A stretch of DNA of 64,000 nt from Cryptomeria japonica. Its lineage: Eukaryota; Streptophyta; Pinopsida; Cupressales; Cupressaceae. This document shows, one piece after another, positions 11,264 through 23,928 of this stretch (positions are counted from its first letter, which is position 1; each line of letters begins with the position of its first letter). The DNA lies in assembly GCF_030272615.1 (NCBI RefSeq), contig NC_081411.1, forward strand, positions 41,219,140-41,283,139, read 5' to 3'. The translations under genes and the position numbers were made by a program. The notes under the pieces were generated by a model that saw nothing but the letters and a program-made list of their open reading frames with translations, made no database searches and was not told where the DNA came from.

Positions 11264-12190
11264 TTCGATTCCTTATGTCTTCTCTTCTCATCTTCTTTCT
11301 CCTTATACTTGTTGTTCATTTCCTCCAAATGTTGCTTAACCTGAATATGTAAGGCCTTCATATGATATGCAAATTCTTCAGCCTCTACACTCTGCTTGTC
11401 TTCATTACTGATATCTCTCAATTCTGATATACCTCTAAGGTATACTCTGGTAACAATCTCAAAAGGTGTTCTTCTGATACTCTTGTTTACTGAATTATTG
11501 TAGGCAAACTCTGCTTGTGCAAGAATTAAATCCCAACTTCTGGTTTTCTCTCCTACTAAGCATCTCAACAAATTTACCAAGCTCTTGTTTACTACCTCTG
11601 TTTGTCCATCGGTCTATGGGTGAAATGTATAACTGTACTCCAAATGTGTCTTCATCTTCTTCCAAAGTGTTCTCCAAAAATAACCAACAAACTTAGTGTC
11701 TCTGTTTGAAACTATGCTCTTAGGTAATCCATGTAATCTCACCACTTCCTTGAAAAATAGGTCAGCTATATGTACTGCATCTGATGTTTTCTTACAAGAT
11801 ATAAATGATCCATCTTCGAGAATCTATCCACCACCACAAATATAGAATAATTTCCTCTTTGTGTCTTAGACAATCCAAGTATGAAATCCATTCTTATATC
11901 CTTCCAAGGTCTTTCCAGTACTGTCAAAGGTTTATACAATCCCACATTCTAACTACCACCTTTTGCAACTTGACAAACTTGACAACTCTACACAAATTTC
12001 TTGACATCCTTATGAATCTGAGGCCAAAAGTAATGTTCACTCACCAATGCTACTATTTTGTCAATAACAAAGTACCCAACTAATCCTCCACTATGTTTTT
12101 CTTTTACTAGATCCTCTCTCATAGAACTCTTAGGTATACACAAATGAACTCCTCTGAACAATATCCCATCCTAAATGAAATAATCTAGCC
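11264..12190 (-). pseudogene. Integrase zinc finger and core of the minus-strand chromovirus
   Basis: The HHCC finger ends with SCQVCQVAKGG (about 11,960-11,990), preceded by a TAG at a Gln position. The first catalytic Asp is kept in RMDFILGL (about 11,890). The second block reads SNRDTKF (about 11,705), so the usual Asp of SDRD is Asn. The third block is TDGQTEVVNKSL (about 11,600) with Glu intact, preceded by HP-stop where HPQ is expected. A downstream stretch (11,580-11,250) has the LAQAEFAYNNSVNKS block. The copy is inactive. Confidence 0.83.
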
Positions 12191-12191
12191 A

Positions 12192-12720
12192 CTAACTTCT
12201 GTCCACCATAACCATTTCTCTACATGCTTTCCAAGGTTCTACAAAATCCAGGTCATTAGCGTACAAGGTCTTCAACTCCTCAAATCCTACTACTGTCACC
12301 CTCATCTTTGTTAGAAAATTTATTTTTTTACTTAATGCATCAACAAGTTTGTTTGACTTTCCACTTCTATGCTTCAACATAAAGGTATAACTCTACAAAA
12401 GTTCTACCCATCTCATATGTCTCTTATTCAACTTACTTTATTTTTTCAAATACTAAGGCTTGATGATCAATATACAACACAAACTCCTTAAGCAACAGAT
12501 AATGTCTCCACTTCTTCAAAGCTTGAACTATGGCATAAAATTCCTAATCATACACTGAATATCTCCTCCTGGCATCATTCAAATTTTTATTGAAATAAGC
12601 TACTTCTCTCCCTTACTGACTTAATACTACTCCATTTGCATTCTCACTTGCATCACAGTCTACTTGAAATACCTTGTTGAAATCCGGTAAAGCCAACACA
12701 AGCTACTTAGTCACCTTTTG
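12192..12720 (-). pseudogene. RNase H domain of the minus-strand chromovirus
   Basis: On the minus strand the core starts with DCDASENANGVVLSQ (about 12,660), then RRRYSVYD, ALKKWRHYLL and YIDHQALVF (about 12,470). It ends with TFMLKHRSGKSNKLVDALS (12,380-12,320). Stops include a TAG in front of SYTFMLKH, again at a Gln position. The domain is recognisable but split into small open pieces. Confidence 0.8.
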
Positions 12721-12722
12721 TT

Positions 12723-13830
12723 TCAAAAATTCAAAACTCTTATTTGCTTTGGTTGTTTACTTGAATTCTTTTTATCTCCTCTCATTGTCTCAGTCATAGG
12801 GTTAAAAACTAAATTGAAATTTCTGATAAACTTCCGATAGAAACTAGCCAATCCATGAAATGATCTTACCTCTCCAATGCTTTCCGATGTAGGCCATTCA
12901 ATAATTGCTTTTACCTTTTCAAGGTCAATCTTCAATCCATCCACAAATATCACAAATCCCAAATAGACTAATTCTTCTTTCATGAAACTACACTTTTTTA
13001 AGGTTTATCAGTAACTTCTCTTCTCTCAACCTCTACAAAAATTGTCTTAAATGCAACAAATGCTCCTCTATTGTTTTATTGAAAATTAAAATGTCATCCA
13101 AATATACAATAACAAATTTACCCAAGAATTTATTCAATACCTCATTCATCAACCTCATGAAAGTACTTGATGCATTAGTCAACCCAAAAGTCATCACCAA
13201 CCATTCATACAATCCTTCATTTATCTTGAATGTTGTCTTCCACTCATCTCCTTCTCTGATTCTGATATGATCATATCCACTCTTCAAATCTATCTTTGAG
13301 TAGTATTTGGCTCTACTTAGGCAATCCATTATGTCTTATATCCTAGGTAAAGGAAACTGGTACTTTACTGTGATCTTGTTTATTGCTCTGGAATCAGTAC
13401 ACATCCTCCATTCTCCATTCTTTTTAGGTGCTAACGTTGTTGGTACTGCACGGGGACTCAAACTTTCTCTAATCAAACCTTTCTTCAATAATTCATGCAC
13501 TTGTATATTCAACTCTTCATTCTTCGTCGATGTCATCTGGTGTGCAGCTTTGTTGGGCAAACTAGCTCTGGGAATCAGGCCCATGCAATGACTGATACTC
13601 CTCATAGGTGTTAATCCATCAGACAAAGTATCTAAAATGATGTCTTCATACTCTGTCAACAACTCCCTTATCTCCTTCGGTTGTCCTTCATGCTCTGGGT
13701 TCTTAGTCTTCTTAGAAACTAAGGCAAAACACACATTCTCATGTCTCATTTCATCCACCAAACAGATTCTAGCATCCATACAAACTTCACTCTTTAGGGG
13801 CTCCTCTAAGGGTAACAAGTTTTGTTTCAT
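12723..13830 (-). pseudogene. Reverse transcriptase of the minus-strand chromovirus
   Basis: RT blocks in order on the minus strand: [39 protein letters not shown] (13,480-13,380), [19 protein letters not shown] (about 13,290), [14 protein letters not shown], catalytic YLDD (about 13,105), then ELVYLGF and SFHGLASFYRKFIRNF (12,980-12,830). The YLDD box is intact. A TAG near 13,034 and frameshifts near 13,330 and 12,985 break the frame. Confidence 0.87.
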
Positions 13831-14180
13831 CCCATTCGTTAAAATAATGTATATGTTCTTTCTCCCATCATGTATTGCCTATCTATCAAACTGCCAAGGT
13901 CTACCCAACAAAATGTGACAAATATCCATAGCCATAATAACACACAAAACTTCATCATGATAATTTCCGATTTTCAATTTCACCAAGCATTTCTCACTCA
14001 CTAACAACTTATGAGCATCCTGAATCCATGTTATCTGATAAGGCTTAGGGTATTTCAATCTTTCCAACTTCAATTTATTCACCACTTCTTCTAAAACAAG
14101 ATTATCTTAACTACCACTATCAATAAATACTTTACAACACTTATTGGATACCTTACATCTAGTATTGAACAAATTTCTCC
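13831..14180 (-). pseudogene. Protease of the minus-strand chromovirus
   Basis: The minus strand reads FIDSGS (about 14,125, retropepsin active site) followed by an in-frame TAA, then a long open part to ICHILLGRPWQFDR (about 13,880) and a TAG that replaces a Gln (DR-Q-AIHDG). The spacing of DSGS to LLGRPW matches the first element. Confidence 0.82.
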
Positions 14181-15308
14181 TCTACAAGGGCTCTTCATCT
14201 TCTTTGGTATGACATAGGGCTCTCCTCATCATCAACAATTCTCCATCTTCTGGTTTATTAGCTGATCCAGTGAGGCTTTCTTCTACCAAGGTTTTTCTCC
14301 CCTGTGGTCTCCATCTTCTTACATTCGAAAGTACGATGTCCTTCTCCTCCACACTTAAAGAAAGTTCCTTTAAACACTCTCTTTTCTTGTCTTCTAACAT
14401 ATTTTCCAAAACCATCATTCTGGTAACCATCAGGTTCTCTTCTCCGGTAGAAATTATTGTCATCCTTTAGGTTCCTATTCCTCTGGAATATCCTATTCCT
14501 CCTTGAAATCTTTCTCCAGAAAACCTTCCACCTCTTCCTCTCTGTCTCTTCTCATGTCTTTTGTTCAACTTCTATTATGCTTTTAGGGCATATTGGTAAG
14601 CTTCTTCAACACTCTACAACTTGATCAAACTGAGTTCATCTTGTATAGACATCTGGAATCCATTCAAATTTTTTGCAACTTGTTCAATCTCATCATGGAC
14701 ATGTCCAGATTTGATATTCAACTTGTAGAATGCTTTGGTATACTCCTCCACACTAGATTCTTTCTGCTTCAAGTTTTGTAACTTCCAGAACAGATTCACT
14801 TGATAATCAACTAGCACAAAATTTAATTTTAGCTTGGCAACCATCCACTCCCATGTTTTGATCTTCTCTTTACCTCTTCTCTATCTATCAACCGGCAAAT
14901 GTTCCCACCAAAGAGATGCATGACCTTTCAACCCAGAACAGGCATATTTCACTTTTCTTTCTCTTGCGGTGTTCTCAAAATCAAAATAGTTCTCCATCTC
15001 AGAGATCAAAATTCATCTGAATCTAACTTTCCATCATACTCTGGTGGGGTAAAATGTGGTTTGGTATTATCTCTACTCAAAACCCTCAAGAACCTCTCTT
15101 CATCTGGATCAATCACCTGTGGGTTTGCTACTTATTCTGTCAGTGCTTCTTCATCTTCTTCATCTTCGCTCACATATTCAATATGTTGGCCTCTTCTCTA
15201 GGTTGTCTCAATGACTTCTAATCGGGCTGCAATTCCCCTCAACAATTCCATCATAGCAGGGTCTACATTCCCATGCACTCCATCATTCCTATTTCCTCTT
15301 TGGGCCAT
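14181..15308 (-). pseudogene. gag of the minus-strand chromovirus
   Basis: A start codon at 15,308 (minus) begins MAQRGNRNDGVHGN, typical of the family. Further on are an acidic stretch (SEDEEDEEALTE), the capsid region with VNLFWKLQNLKQKESSVEEY (14,780-14,720) and a knuckle FKCGGEGHRTFEC (about 14,340). The first Cys of the CX2C pair is Phe, so the zinc site is incomplete. Stops and frameshifts break it into pieces. Confidence 0.8.
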
Positions 15309-15402
15309 CTTCACACCAGTCCTCTACAGCTGCAGGTCAGATCCACAATCCGCCACCCCACAACAAAATCTTCAAGACAACGCAATATCCAGAACAAAAT
15401 CT

Positions 15403-15417
15403 CACTCTGATATAACT
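15403..15417 (-). promoter_or_regulatory. Degenerate primer binding site of the minus-strand chromovirus
   Basis: Directly inside the 5' LTR the minus strand reads AGTTATATCAGAG, which resembles TGGTATCAGAG (tRNA-iMet) with changes at the 5' side. The position is right; the match is imperfect. Confidence 0.55.
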
Positions 15418-16200
15418 TGGTGTAGTCACTGGTTAGGAGAGACCTCAAAGAGATCAATCCAAATTGGGTAGCAAGAGTAAACACAATGGAAACAAGAGGA
15501 TATGATGGAGACAATGAAGAAATGAATGAATTATATCATGAAAACTAATTACAAATAATTAGTAATATCCAAATTACAAAATTCGGCTCACTAGCTTGCT
15601 CATACATGCTCAATTACAGAATTAGTCAACTCCGGACCTCTAAATCTTATCATATATCTTCTATATTCTTTCTGATGATTTATGATGCTTAATTATATTG
15701 ATTTATATGGTCTAGAGGGATCCAGTCAGCCCAAGAAGAATCAAACAATGGCGAACAAGATGAAACATGCCAAAACCACCATGTCATCCTTCTCCAAGGA
15801 AAATCCTCCAGAAAATCCAAAGGATGAAGTGCGGATCAAAGGGAAGGTCGGCCACACACCAAGGAACATTGGAAAAATTTGTCGAGGCTTCACAAGCTAC
15901 AAAAAGGATCTACAAGATTCGCTAAGAGGAAATAGGTCCAAGCGGCTTCGATGTTCTAAGCCAGAAAATTGTCTTAGAATCCAAAAGCGATAACTTGCCA
16001 AAAAATAATCCAAATGTCCCATGGTTTAGGAATAAAAAAGATAATCATGTTCGCAAGGAAAATCTAGCTCCGCAAGATTTGGTGAGAAAATGCAAGGAAA
16101 TGCATAAATAACTGTTGAAACTGCAAAACAGAAAACAAACTAAAAAGAAATGTTTTTGGTTGATGCAAGATTTCCAAGAACCAGGGATGCTCTTGCATCA
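15418..16200 (-). repeat. 5' LTR of the minus-strand chromovirus
   Basis: This 783-bp LTR has plus-strand ends TGGTGTAG..GCATCA. About 645 bp match the LTR at 10,163-10,808. It lies next to the PBS and thus is the upstream (5') LTR for a minus-strand element. Confidence 0.85.
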
Positions 16201-16289
16201 TAATTTTATGCAATAAAGTACATCGAGTTATGAAAGCTGCAACTCAATAAATGAAAATTGAATCCTTGAAAAGAGAAAAGATTGAAACA

Positions 16290-17400
16290 CTATCCTTACC
16301 TCCCAAGCATGTAGATGGGAATAAGAAGGCTATTATGTTGCTAGCCAAGTATGATTACACATGAAATTTTACCATGATGAATGAAAAAAATCCCCCAAAA
16401 GAAAATATACTAATGTTATTTAATGAGGAACAACATAATAGGTGAAGTCACAAGTGCTAATGTGATACCTTCTCATTTGGATTGAGAAAAAGCATGTGAT
16501 TCGATGTAAGATGAATAAGATCCTTGTAACATAAATATTGAACATGTTGTTTAAAAGCTTTGCAATCACTTAGAGAATGACAATAACTATGATGAAACAA
16601 ACAATGTGTATTACCATCACTTGGCTTGGGATTCTTTGAAAAATGTTTTAAGGGGAGCTTGATGTTTTTATCATATTTGAGTTTCTAGAAGATTCTTTTT
16701 GCTATTTTCAAACGATCCTTGATAGAGATAGGCTTTGTTTCTTGTTGAGTAGGAGGAGAAGGCTTAGAGAAAACAACTAATAAAGGAGGAAAGGATTTTT
16801 ATCATAAACCTCATTAAAATTGGTTGTGTAAGTACATGTTGAAGGGCAAAAGGGATGAATAGATGAAGAAGGAAGATCCTTTGTAGGGAGATTCTTATTT
16901 CTTTCATCACTATTCATATCCACTTTTTTGGGTTGGGAAGAAGTATATGAAGCATCATCTTAACTCAATGTTATGTTAGGAGATAAATCATGAATAAAAT
17001 GTATAACATCATCTTGTCTCAAAATATGTTGATGATTAAGGTAAGCTCTTAGAGAATAAGGAGGATCTAGAGTGATATATGTACTAAGATTAACACACTT
17101 ACCTTGTCCATCTTGCACCAAAGTACCTTTGTGAGAAGAAGATTCATCATCACTCTTCAATGTTGTATCTCCATTGGAGAGAACATTGATGCATTAATTA
17201 TTTCCTCATGAATAAAAGACACTCTAGGAGAGGTACAAGTATTATTAATTTCAATACCATCCCTAAGATTAGCAAGGGTTCCATTCGAAACATCTACCAA
17301 AGCTTTTATGAAATCCAAATATTCTATTAACCTCTTTAAAAATATCATCATAGAGCCACGTGAAATATGTTTGAAAGCTTTGAGAAATCAATTTAATTTG
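16290..17400 (-). pseudogene. Decayed gag-like fragment of a Tat-type Ty3/gypsy element
   Basis: Minus-strand reading gives protein-like segments: EYLDFIKALVDVSNGTLANL (about 17,320), SLRAYLNHQHILRQDDVIHF (about 17,040) and a knuckle CLFHHSYCHSLSDCKAFK (about 16,610-16,560). The knuckle fits CX2HX4HX4C, the same non-standard form as in the element at 57.1 kb. No RT or integrase is attached. Several stops and frameshifts make this a relic. Confidence 0.55.
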
Positions 17401-18459
17401 AGAAAAATATTTGAACCTTCATAATGCCATACATTAAAGTTGTATGAATGAGTTTAAACAACATGAAGTGAAAGAAGCTATTATCCAACACATGATTTTG
17501 ATAATAATAATAATAAGTAATGTAATCACATGTGAAATAGCAAACCAATCAAATTTTGTAAATTTCATTATGAAAAATTAGTTTTGAAAACACCCAATCA
17601 TATATATGAAAATTATTAGAAGCATAAGGTTCACCAAAATATAATGGTGAGAGGTTTTCACCAGTTTAGCCATGTAAACAAGGAATGAGCCTACTTCTAA
17701 CTCTGATTACATAAAAGAGGAATAAAATCAATAGATTCAACCTCAATTGTATGAAAAGGGTTGAATGTTGATTGATTTATATTCTTGCATTGTTTTAGTT
17801 GAAAATGAACTATGGAAATATGTAAATTAAATGCAATATCTAGGGCTAAGGATGTGAAATTTATAGTAATCAACACTAACAGTCAGTCTTAGATCATATA
17901 TGTGTAAGGTGGTGAAATAAGGAATTAACAAATTAGACTAGTTAAGGCACTAATTTCATGGGACCAACTTACATTAAGGGGGATTGAATTCAATTGATCC
18001 AAACCTAAAAGGACTAAATACAAATTAGATTAATCCTCCTTGTTTGAGTTGAAATTATATTTGAATTCGGTTTGAACTGCAATGCTAGATATAGGACAAT
18101 CAATGATAATTTGACATAAAATAATAATAATAGTAAGTTCTAGATGTCATGCAAAGATATAAACTTGAATATGAGGATGGGAAATAGACCATAACCTGTG
18201 ATAGAAAATTTGGGCTGAATTGTTAAGACCGGGAGGTGTGGGGCAACCTCGTCCTTTGAATGTTAGATGTAGACAAACTAAATCTTTTTTGGAAAATGCT
18301 GATGCAAAAAATCTCCTATCGAAATCTCATCATAAATTCTCAAGACTAGGTAGTGTGAGTTAACCCTATCCTCCACTTTTCGTGCCTTCAAAATCTAGAT
18401 TTGATTGTTGTCATCTATTATACTGAATTCTTAGCTCGTGAACCTTGAGTTAACTTCCT

Positions 18460-19160
18460 GCATATTGAATGATGGAATTTATTTGTTGATGGGAGATTGA
18501 TTAGGTCAAACCACAGTTTAGGAATTAATCTTGAAATTGAAACAAAAATTGAACTTGGAAATGGAATTGATGTGGAGGAAGCTTGCTTGAATCCTCATAT
18601 GAGGATTTAGGATGCCACATAAAATATCTTTATAGAATGTTGATCGTGGATGCCATCATGAATCCTTGAACTTCACTTGACCTCTCCTTCATTGCTTGAT
18701 GAATGCTTGATTGCTTTCTCACATAAACTTGAATTTGCTAGAGTGCAATTGAGATCTTGATAGAGGTTCATGTATTGAGAGTTTACCAAATGAGGGGAGG
18801 TAGGCTTGCTTTTATACCTAATCGTGTCTTAATTATTTGAATTTTTGGAGTAGGCCGACATGGATCTAGATTTCTCACCCACAAGAAGTTACCATTGAGG
18901 GGTCCAAATTTGGGCCCTTTTTGGGAGAACCATGTTACCTAGGGTGTCTTGGTCTTGTCAATAAAGACTCAAACTTGAACCAAAGTTGGAGAAAGAGTTG
19001 AAAATACAAATTCCAGGATGGTATGGGCGGAATCAAAGAAGGTACAAATCATTGAATGCTAGAATGCAAGATGAATCCTAGGTAAGGACAAAATTGTATA
19101 GAGATACAATTTACAATGCTACAATATGAATATATAATGTACATATCTGGGAATGGGAAG
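18460..19160 (+). repeat. Diverged direct repeat, copy 1 (partner 19,690-20,500)
   Basis: Shared landmarks in the same order with 19,690-20,500: TTAGGTCAAACCACA.TTT, a TTGAAATTGAAA run, an ATATAGG/TATACC segment with AGTAGGC, and a run near 19,090 (AAATTGTA..ACAATTTAC..CTA.AATATG). This suggests a pair of diverged LTRs or an old duplication. Confidence 0.5.
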
Positions 19161-19241
19161 CAAAGAGGATCTTGCGTCTAAAAATTTGGGCTTAGAACTA
19201 GAGGGAAATGGTGTCTAAGGCATTCTTATCCATGGAGTATC

Positions 19242-19700
19242 ATATGTGGATAAAAAAATTTCTTTTTGGTATCAGGATGTTGTTCTAAGTATTTCCCTGA
19301 ACTTTCATAAAAAAAGTGTTAGATAGTGGTGCTTGGGGCAACCTTGTCCTCTAATTTTTGCCTCTGCCAAAGATAGTTTTGTGTATCTTACTTTGCTCTT
19401 CCCAAATCTGTATCTATTTTCTTAAGATCATGTCACTAGCACATAGAAAGGAGGAAAATATTTTCTTAAGATCATGTGGATAACAAATTGTCTTTTCGGT
19501 ATCAGGATGTTGTTCTAAGTATTTCCCTAAACTTTCATCAAAAAAGTGTTAGATAGTGGTGCTTGGGGTGACCTTGTCCTCTAATTTTTGCCTCTGCAAA
19601 AGATAGTTCTGTGTGTCTTACTTTGCTCTTCCCAAATATGTATCTATTTTCTTAAGATCATATCACTAGCAAATAGAAAGGAGGAAAATAGAGTTGTTGA
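19242..19700 (+). repeat. Two-copy tandem duplication, 230-bp unit
   Basis: GTGGATAA at 19,246 recurs at 19,476, and the following text repeats with few changes (GGTATCAGGATGTTGTTCTA, GATAGTGGTGCTTGGGG, CCTTGTCCTCTAATTTTTGC, CACTAGCA.ATAGAAAGGAGG). The high identity implies a fairly recent local duplication. Confidence 0.85.
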
Positions 19701-20500
19701 TAGGGGTTTGCTTAGGTCAAACCACAATTTTGGAAATGACCCCATAATTGAATTGAAATTGAAAGGAAAACTCTAAAGTAAAATGTTCAATATTATACCT
19801 TAAGGTTGTTGAATTTAATGATGGTTGATGATGTAGTGCTCTTTGAATGTGATCACAAGTGTTGATATAATAACATGACATGATAAGACATAAATGAATC
19901 ATTCATAAAAATATGCTTACATGGAGATTGTTGCAACTTGTTACTCCATAATGCTCAAATCTAAAGAATAATTGAAGAATATGGTAGAATAAAATGTTGC
20001 CTTAATACTTGAAGATGATTTGGATATGATAGAATGCTTGTGATAAGAAAATATATTGGAAGAATGATCTTATATAGGGCTCTCAAGTTATTTCGTAAAG
20101 TAGGCTGATCTCCAACACTCATATGGAGATATCAAAATTGAGATCCAATTGGTGGTAATTGGGCACTAACATATTCAAATTTGGGATTAGATTGGAGGGA
20201 CAAGGGTGCCCAAAATGCCCCTGTCCAGGGCAAGGATTCCCTAAGCACCCTTATCCACCCAAAATAGGATGAATCAAGCGTGAATCAGGTGCACTCAGTC
20301 CCAAGATAGAGGTTTAGATCACCATGTAAACATATGACATTAGTTTTATAGCATAAAGTTTGGAAATAGGCTTGGATACGAGTTAGAAGAAAATGAACTA
20401 AGGCAAGGGCACAAAAAGCAGTGCAAAATTGTACAAGGTTACAATTTACGACACTATAATATGCAATATGTATAGACCATGTAGCAAGAAAATTACACAA
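19690..20500 (+). repeat. Diverged direct repeat, copy 2 (includes the dispersed repeat also at 8,925)
   Basis: Partner of 18,460-19,160. The part 19,905-20,125 also matches 8,925-9,150. No coding sequence is seen. Confidence 0.5.
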
Positions 20501-20521
20501 AACCATGTAAAATCAAACACA

Positions 20522-21486
20522 TGTTGGCAATTGACACTCATCCGTTGATTTACGATGATTGATTTATGGTTTAGGGTTGTCATTGATGGAAAATCTTCTT
20601 GGAGATTCGATCTGGTGGTTGTGATTCTTCTTATCCAGAAGTAGGAGTTAACCAGTTAATCGGGGTTATTTCTATAAAGTTTTGGTCCAAAAAGATTTCT
20701 AATAATTGTTGTGATTTTGGTGACTAATTTCGAGGTGAAAATGATGAGGCCAACATTGGTGAATCATTTTGGAAAATTGTTTTGGTCTTGTGATATGTTT
20801 TGTTAGAGATTGAAGCCGACTTGAAGATACACGTTACATTTTTGATACTTGACTTGGAGGAGATTATTTTTGATATGACTAGATATATAAGATTGAATTG
20901 GTGATTGTTTTTTGTAGTATTACTTTTGTGGTGATCCATTTTGGTGTGATTGAGTGCAATGACATGCACATTTGATTCCCAGGTGATCTGGTAGCTAACT
21001 AAGACATAAATAGAGCATATTGCAGAGCGAGTACAGTCAAAGATCTTGTGCTTAGCCAAAACTCATTTTTGCATTATTAGATGCTATTTCAGAGTTCTTT
21101 AATTGTATTTCCTCACCATAATTAAATTGTAAGTTAGTGAGACTTCTTTGAAGGTTGTAGCCTTTCGGGTCATTGTAATTGAGCAGTGAGCTCTAGGAAG
21201 TGAGCCTGAATGCAAGTGCATTCCCCATCTATGTAATATTTTATGTACTCCTGGTCATAGTATATAAATATTGTGGGTTCTAGCCCCACCATGGTTTTTC
21301 CCTTTCCATGTTTCCATGTAAAAATTCTGGTGTTGTGCATTTGTGGTTTATTTATTGCTTGCCTATGTTCTTTATTGTTATGCATTGCTAACTAGTGGAT
21401 AAAGAATAAGTTTTTGAGTATGATCTCTGACAGAACACTGATTCACCCTCTCAGTGTTCCTTAATTCTAAAAACAAATTCACAACA
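20522..21486 (+). repeat. Copia-type LTR (solo or fragment)
   Basis: It begins TGTTGGCAATTGACA and ends near CACAACA. It contains the block common to many plant Copia LTRs, GTGGGTTCTAGCCCCACC..GGTTTTTCCCTTT (about 21,270-21,310), and a GATTCACCCTCTC segment at the end. The same blocks in the same order occur at 22,122-23,437, so the two are diverged members of one LTR family. No internal coding region is attached. The exact right end is uncertain. Confidence 0.65.
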
Positions 21487-23928
21487 AGGTCATCAAAAAA
21501 CATAAATGAAATGAATAAATTAAACAATCAAACCATCCAAGATCCTTTGACAAAGGCCTCGTTGCTCCTTATTTATCATCTAATTATGCTAGTATGTTGG
21601 ATCAATCCATTATGAAACTCATATGAAGCAAAGTAAAAAGCAGGATAGGCAAGAATACATGAAGATTTATAAGTATATGATTCAAGAGAATGATAGCATA
21701 AATGTAGACTGCTAAGATGTCAAAATGAGGAAACAAGAGCCCAATTTATAGACTTTGAGATCACATTGAATGAGCAATATCAACTCAATTCAACAATTGA
21801 GATTTCGTGCAAGAATGAGTTAAAAGGAAAATTACCATTAGAAGTGAAGACAAAAAGGTGTTAAATCAAAAAGAAAATGGAAGTTTATCCATTTAAACTC
21901 GAATGAGGTGGAATTAATAGTTTAAAATTATTAATTCCAATCATGACTCAAATTAGCCAATTAATATATACAAATAATAATTATGGGAAAAAGGTGAAAG
22001 AATAAATAAATATTCATTTATTTATTCAAAATGGAGGACATGCTAGTAAGAAAGGGGATTGATTAATTATTTAATCAATCAACCTAGGGGAAATGATTTG
22101 AATAATTTAAGATAACAACCTTGTTGGACATTACTGCTGCTAGGATATGTTGTTGTCATTGATGTCAACATATTCCTGTGATTTATTATTTTGGTGATTA
22201 CAGATTGGTTTATTGGGATCATGGTTTGGTGTATGGAGTATTTCTAGTATAATTACATCTTTCTGTATTGGTTTCAGTAATCCTAAAAGCCTAATTGATC
22301 ATATCATATGATCTGGGTTGCAGTTGTTTTTCTAATCAGTTCTTTGCACAATTCAGTATATTCCGGTGTGATCAGATCTTGAGCTAAGATTTTTGGAGAT
22401 TATTTGGGATGGTCTTGTGTATCTTCATTTCAGATGGTTCATGAATTGGTACTCCACAAGTTATCTTTCTTCGTGATAGCTATTGTTGATTGAGTGTTAT
22501 TGATTTTCAAATATTGATCGATGAAGATTTGATAAGTGGTGTTGGTGCAACTATTGTTGATGATTCTAACATGTTTGCTGGTGTTTCCTAATTGTTTCCT
22601 ATTTGTTTTGACGATCCACATTAATCATTGTGCAAGTTTTTGGTGATTTTGCTGATCCGGTGACGTTCTTCATGTTATGCAGTTTTCTTGATGATGTAGT
22701 GTGTTGTGATTGATCTTGGCATGATTGCTGGTGGATAAGAGCATTTGGAAATTTCATGTTATATCATGTATACCATTATATTGGTCCAGTGGTCGATCTT
22801 TGTATCATATGATGTAATTTTGTAATTGTGAGTTGAGGGTTTAGTCGAACTTGTTGCCAATGTTGATGAATTGTATAAATAGGTGATATTGTCATGTAAG
22901 TTGGGTATTGAGGTTGTGTCTGCATTAATAGAGAGTGATGTATGTGTGAACAAGGGATTCATCTTTCGGTATGGTGTATTGAGCAGAGATTGGTGTTGCA
23001 GAGTAGACAAATGTGCTTAACCAGAACTATCATCGGGCATTAGCAGATGCTATTATTGCAGTTCATTCCTTTTGGATTGTAGTTTAAATCTTGTTGCAAG
23101 TCAGTGAGACTTCACTGAGGGTTGTAGCCTTCCAGGTTATTATATCTTGAGCAATGAGCTCTAGGCAGTGTGCCTGAATGCATGTGCATTCCCCATTGAA
23201 ATATTTTCACGTACTATTGCAGAGTATCATCTTATTGTGGGTAGGTTCCCACCGTGGTTTTTCCCTTAACTAGGTTTTCCACATCAAAATCTTGGTGTTG
23301 TGTGTTGTGCTATCAGTTTTCTTATCTTTGTTGTTGTTGCAGTTTATCAGATCTGTGTTTGTGGTTGAGTTTGTAGATCTGGTGAAAATTGATTCACCCC
23401 CCACTCTCTCTTTTTTCCTTCATTGTTGTTGCCAACACAACTGATTGTTGAATTAAGCCCTAATAGTGATGATTGATTTACTAATAATTGATAAAAAATA
23501 ATTGCAATTGACTAAGGTTGATAACAAAGTAGGACAAAAGATCGAAAAGATCCCAGTGATAATGATTTTGATAAGAGATTGATAAGATCGATTGATAAAG
23601 TGTCATGAAATGTTGATAGAGTGTCATAGAGGACTAATTGAAATGGATTGATAAAGAGGTTGATAATTAACAATTGATTAATTTTCAACAAAGAGGGAAT
23701 TAATTGTAATGAGACCAACTCGAATGATTTGAAAATGATAAAATGACAATCATAATAATCTAGGACCAAATGTGAACGAATGAGACCGATTAGGGTTGGA
23801 TTTGAAATGAACTAAAACCAGAGGAATGCCACAATATCAACATGTGATGAAGATCAAATACGACATAGGATACATGTTAAAAATTAGGTTAGCGACGTAG
23901 GAGTGATGACTAATTTTAAGTGTCTACA
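21487..23928 (-). repeat. LTR of the TGTAGACAC family, minus strand, interrupted by a Copia LTR
   Basis: The minus strand begins at 23,928 with TGTAGACACTTAAAATTAGT and continues with CATCACTCCTACGTCGCTAA. It aligns with the LTR start at 41,070 (TGTAGACACTCAAAATTGGT...CACTAACCTAATTTCTAACAT). The sequence on both sides of the Copia LTR at 22,122-23,437 is AT-rich with short palindromes, like the other LTRs of this family. Without the insert it is ~1.1 kb, close to the 1.05 kb of the 41,070 copy. The left end is not precisely defined. Confidence 0.55.
22122..23437 (+). repeat. Solo Copia-type LTR (1,316 bp)
   Basis: It starts TGTTGGACATT and ends GTTGCCAACA, a perfect TGTTGG/CCAACA terminal inverted repeat. 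Inside are GTGGGTAGGTTCCCACCGTGG, TTTTTCCCTTAACTAGG and a TGATTCACCCCCCAC tail, hallmark blocks of plant Copia LTRs. Flanks CAACC (left) and CAACT (right) fit a 5-bp target duplication with one change and one extra T. Absence of any internal region suggests LTR-LTR recombination. Confidence 0.7.

Larger units (their letters stand above)
10809..16200 (-). mobile_element. Second Ty3/gypsy chromovirus, minus strand, decayed
   Basis: Read on the minus strand from the 5' LTR (16,200-15,418), the order is degenerate PBS, gag, protease, RT, RNase H, integrase, chromodomain and then the truncated 3' LTR at 10,163-10,808. Sequence motifs place it in the same clade as the first element but clearly as a different family: the LTRs are unrelated and the proteins diverged. 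Many in-frame TAG codons sit at expected Gln positions and several frameshifts are present. Confidence 0.93.
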
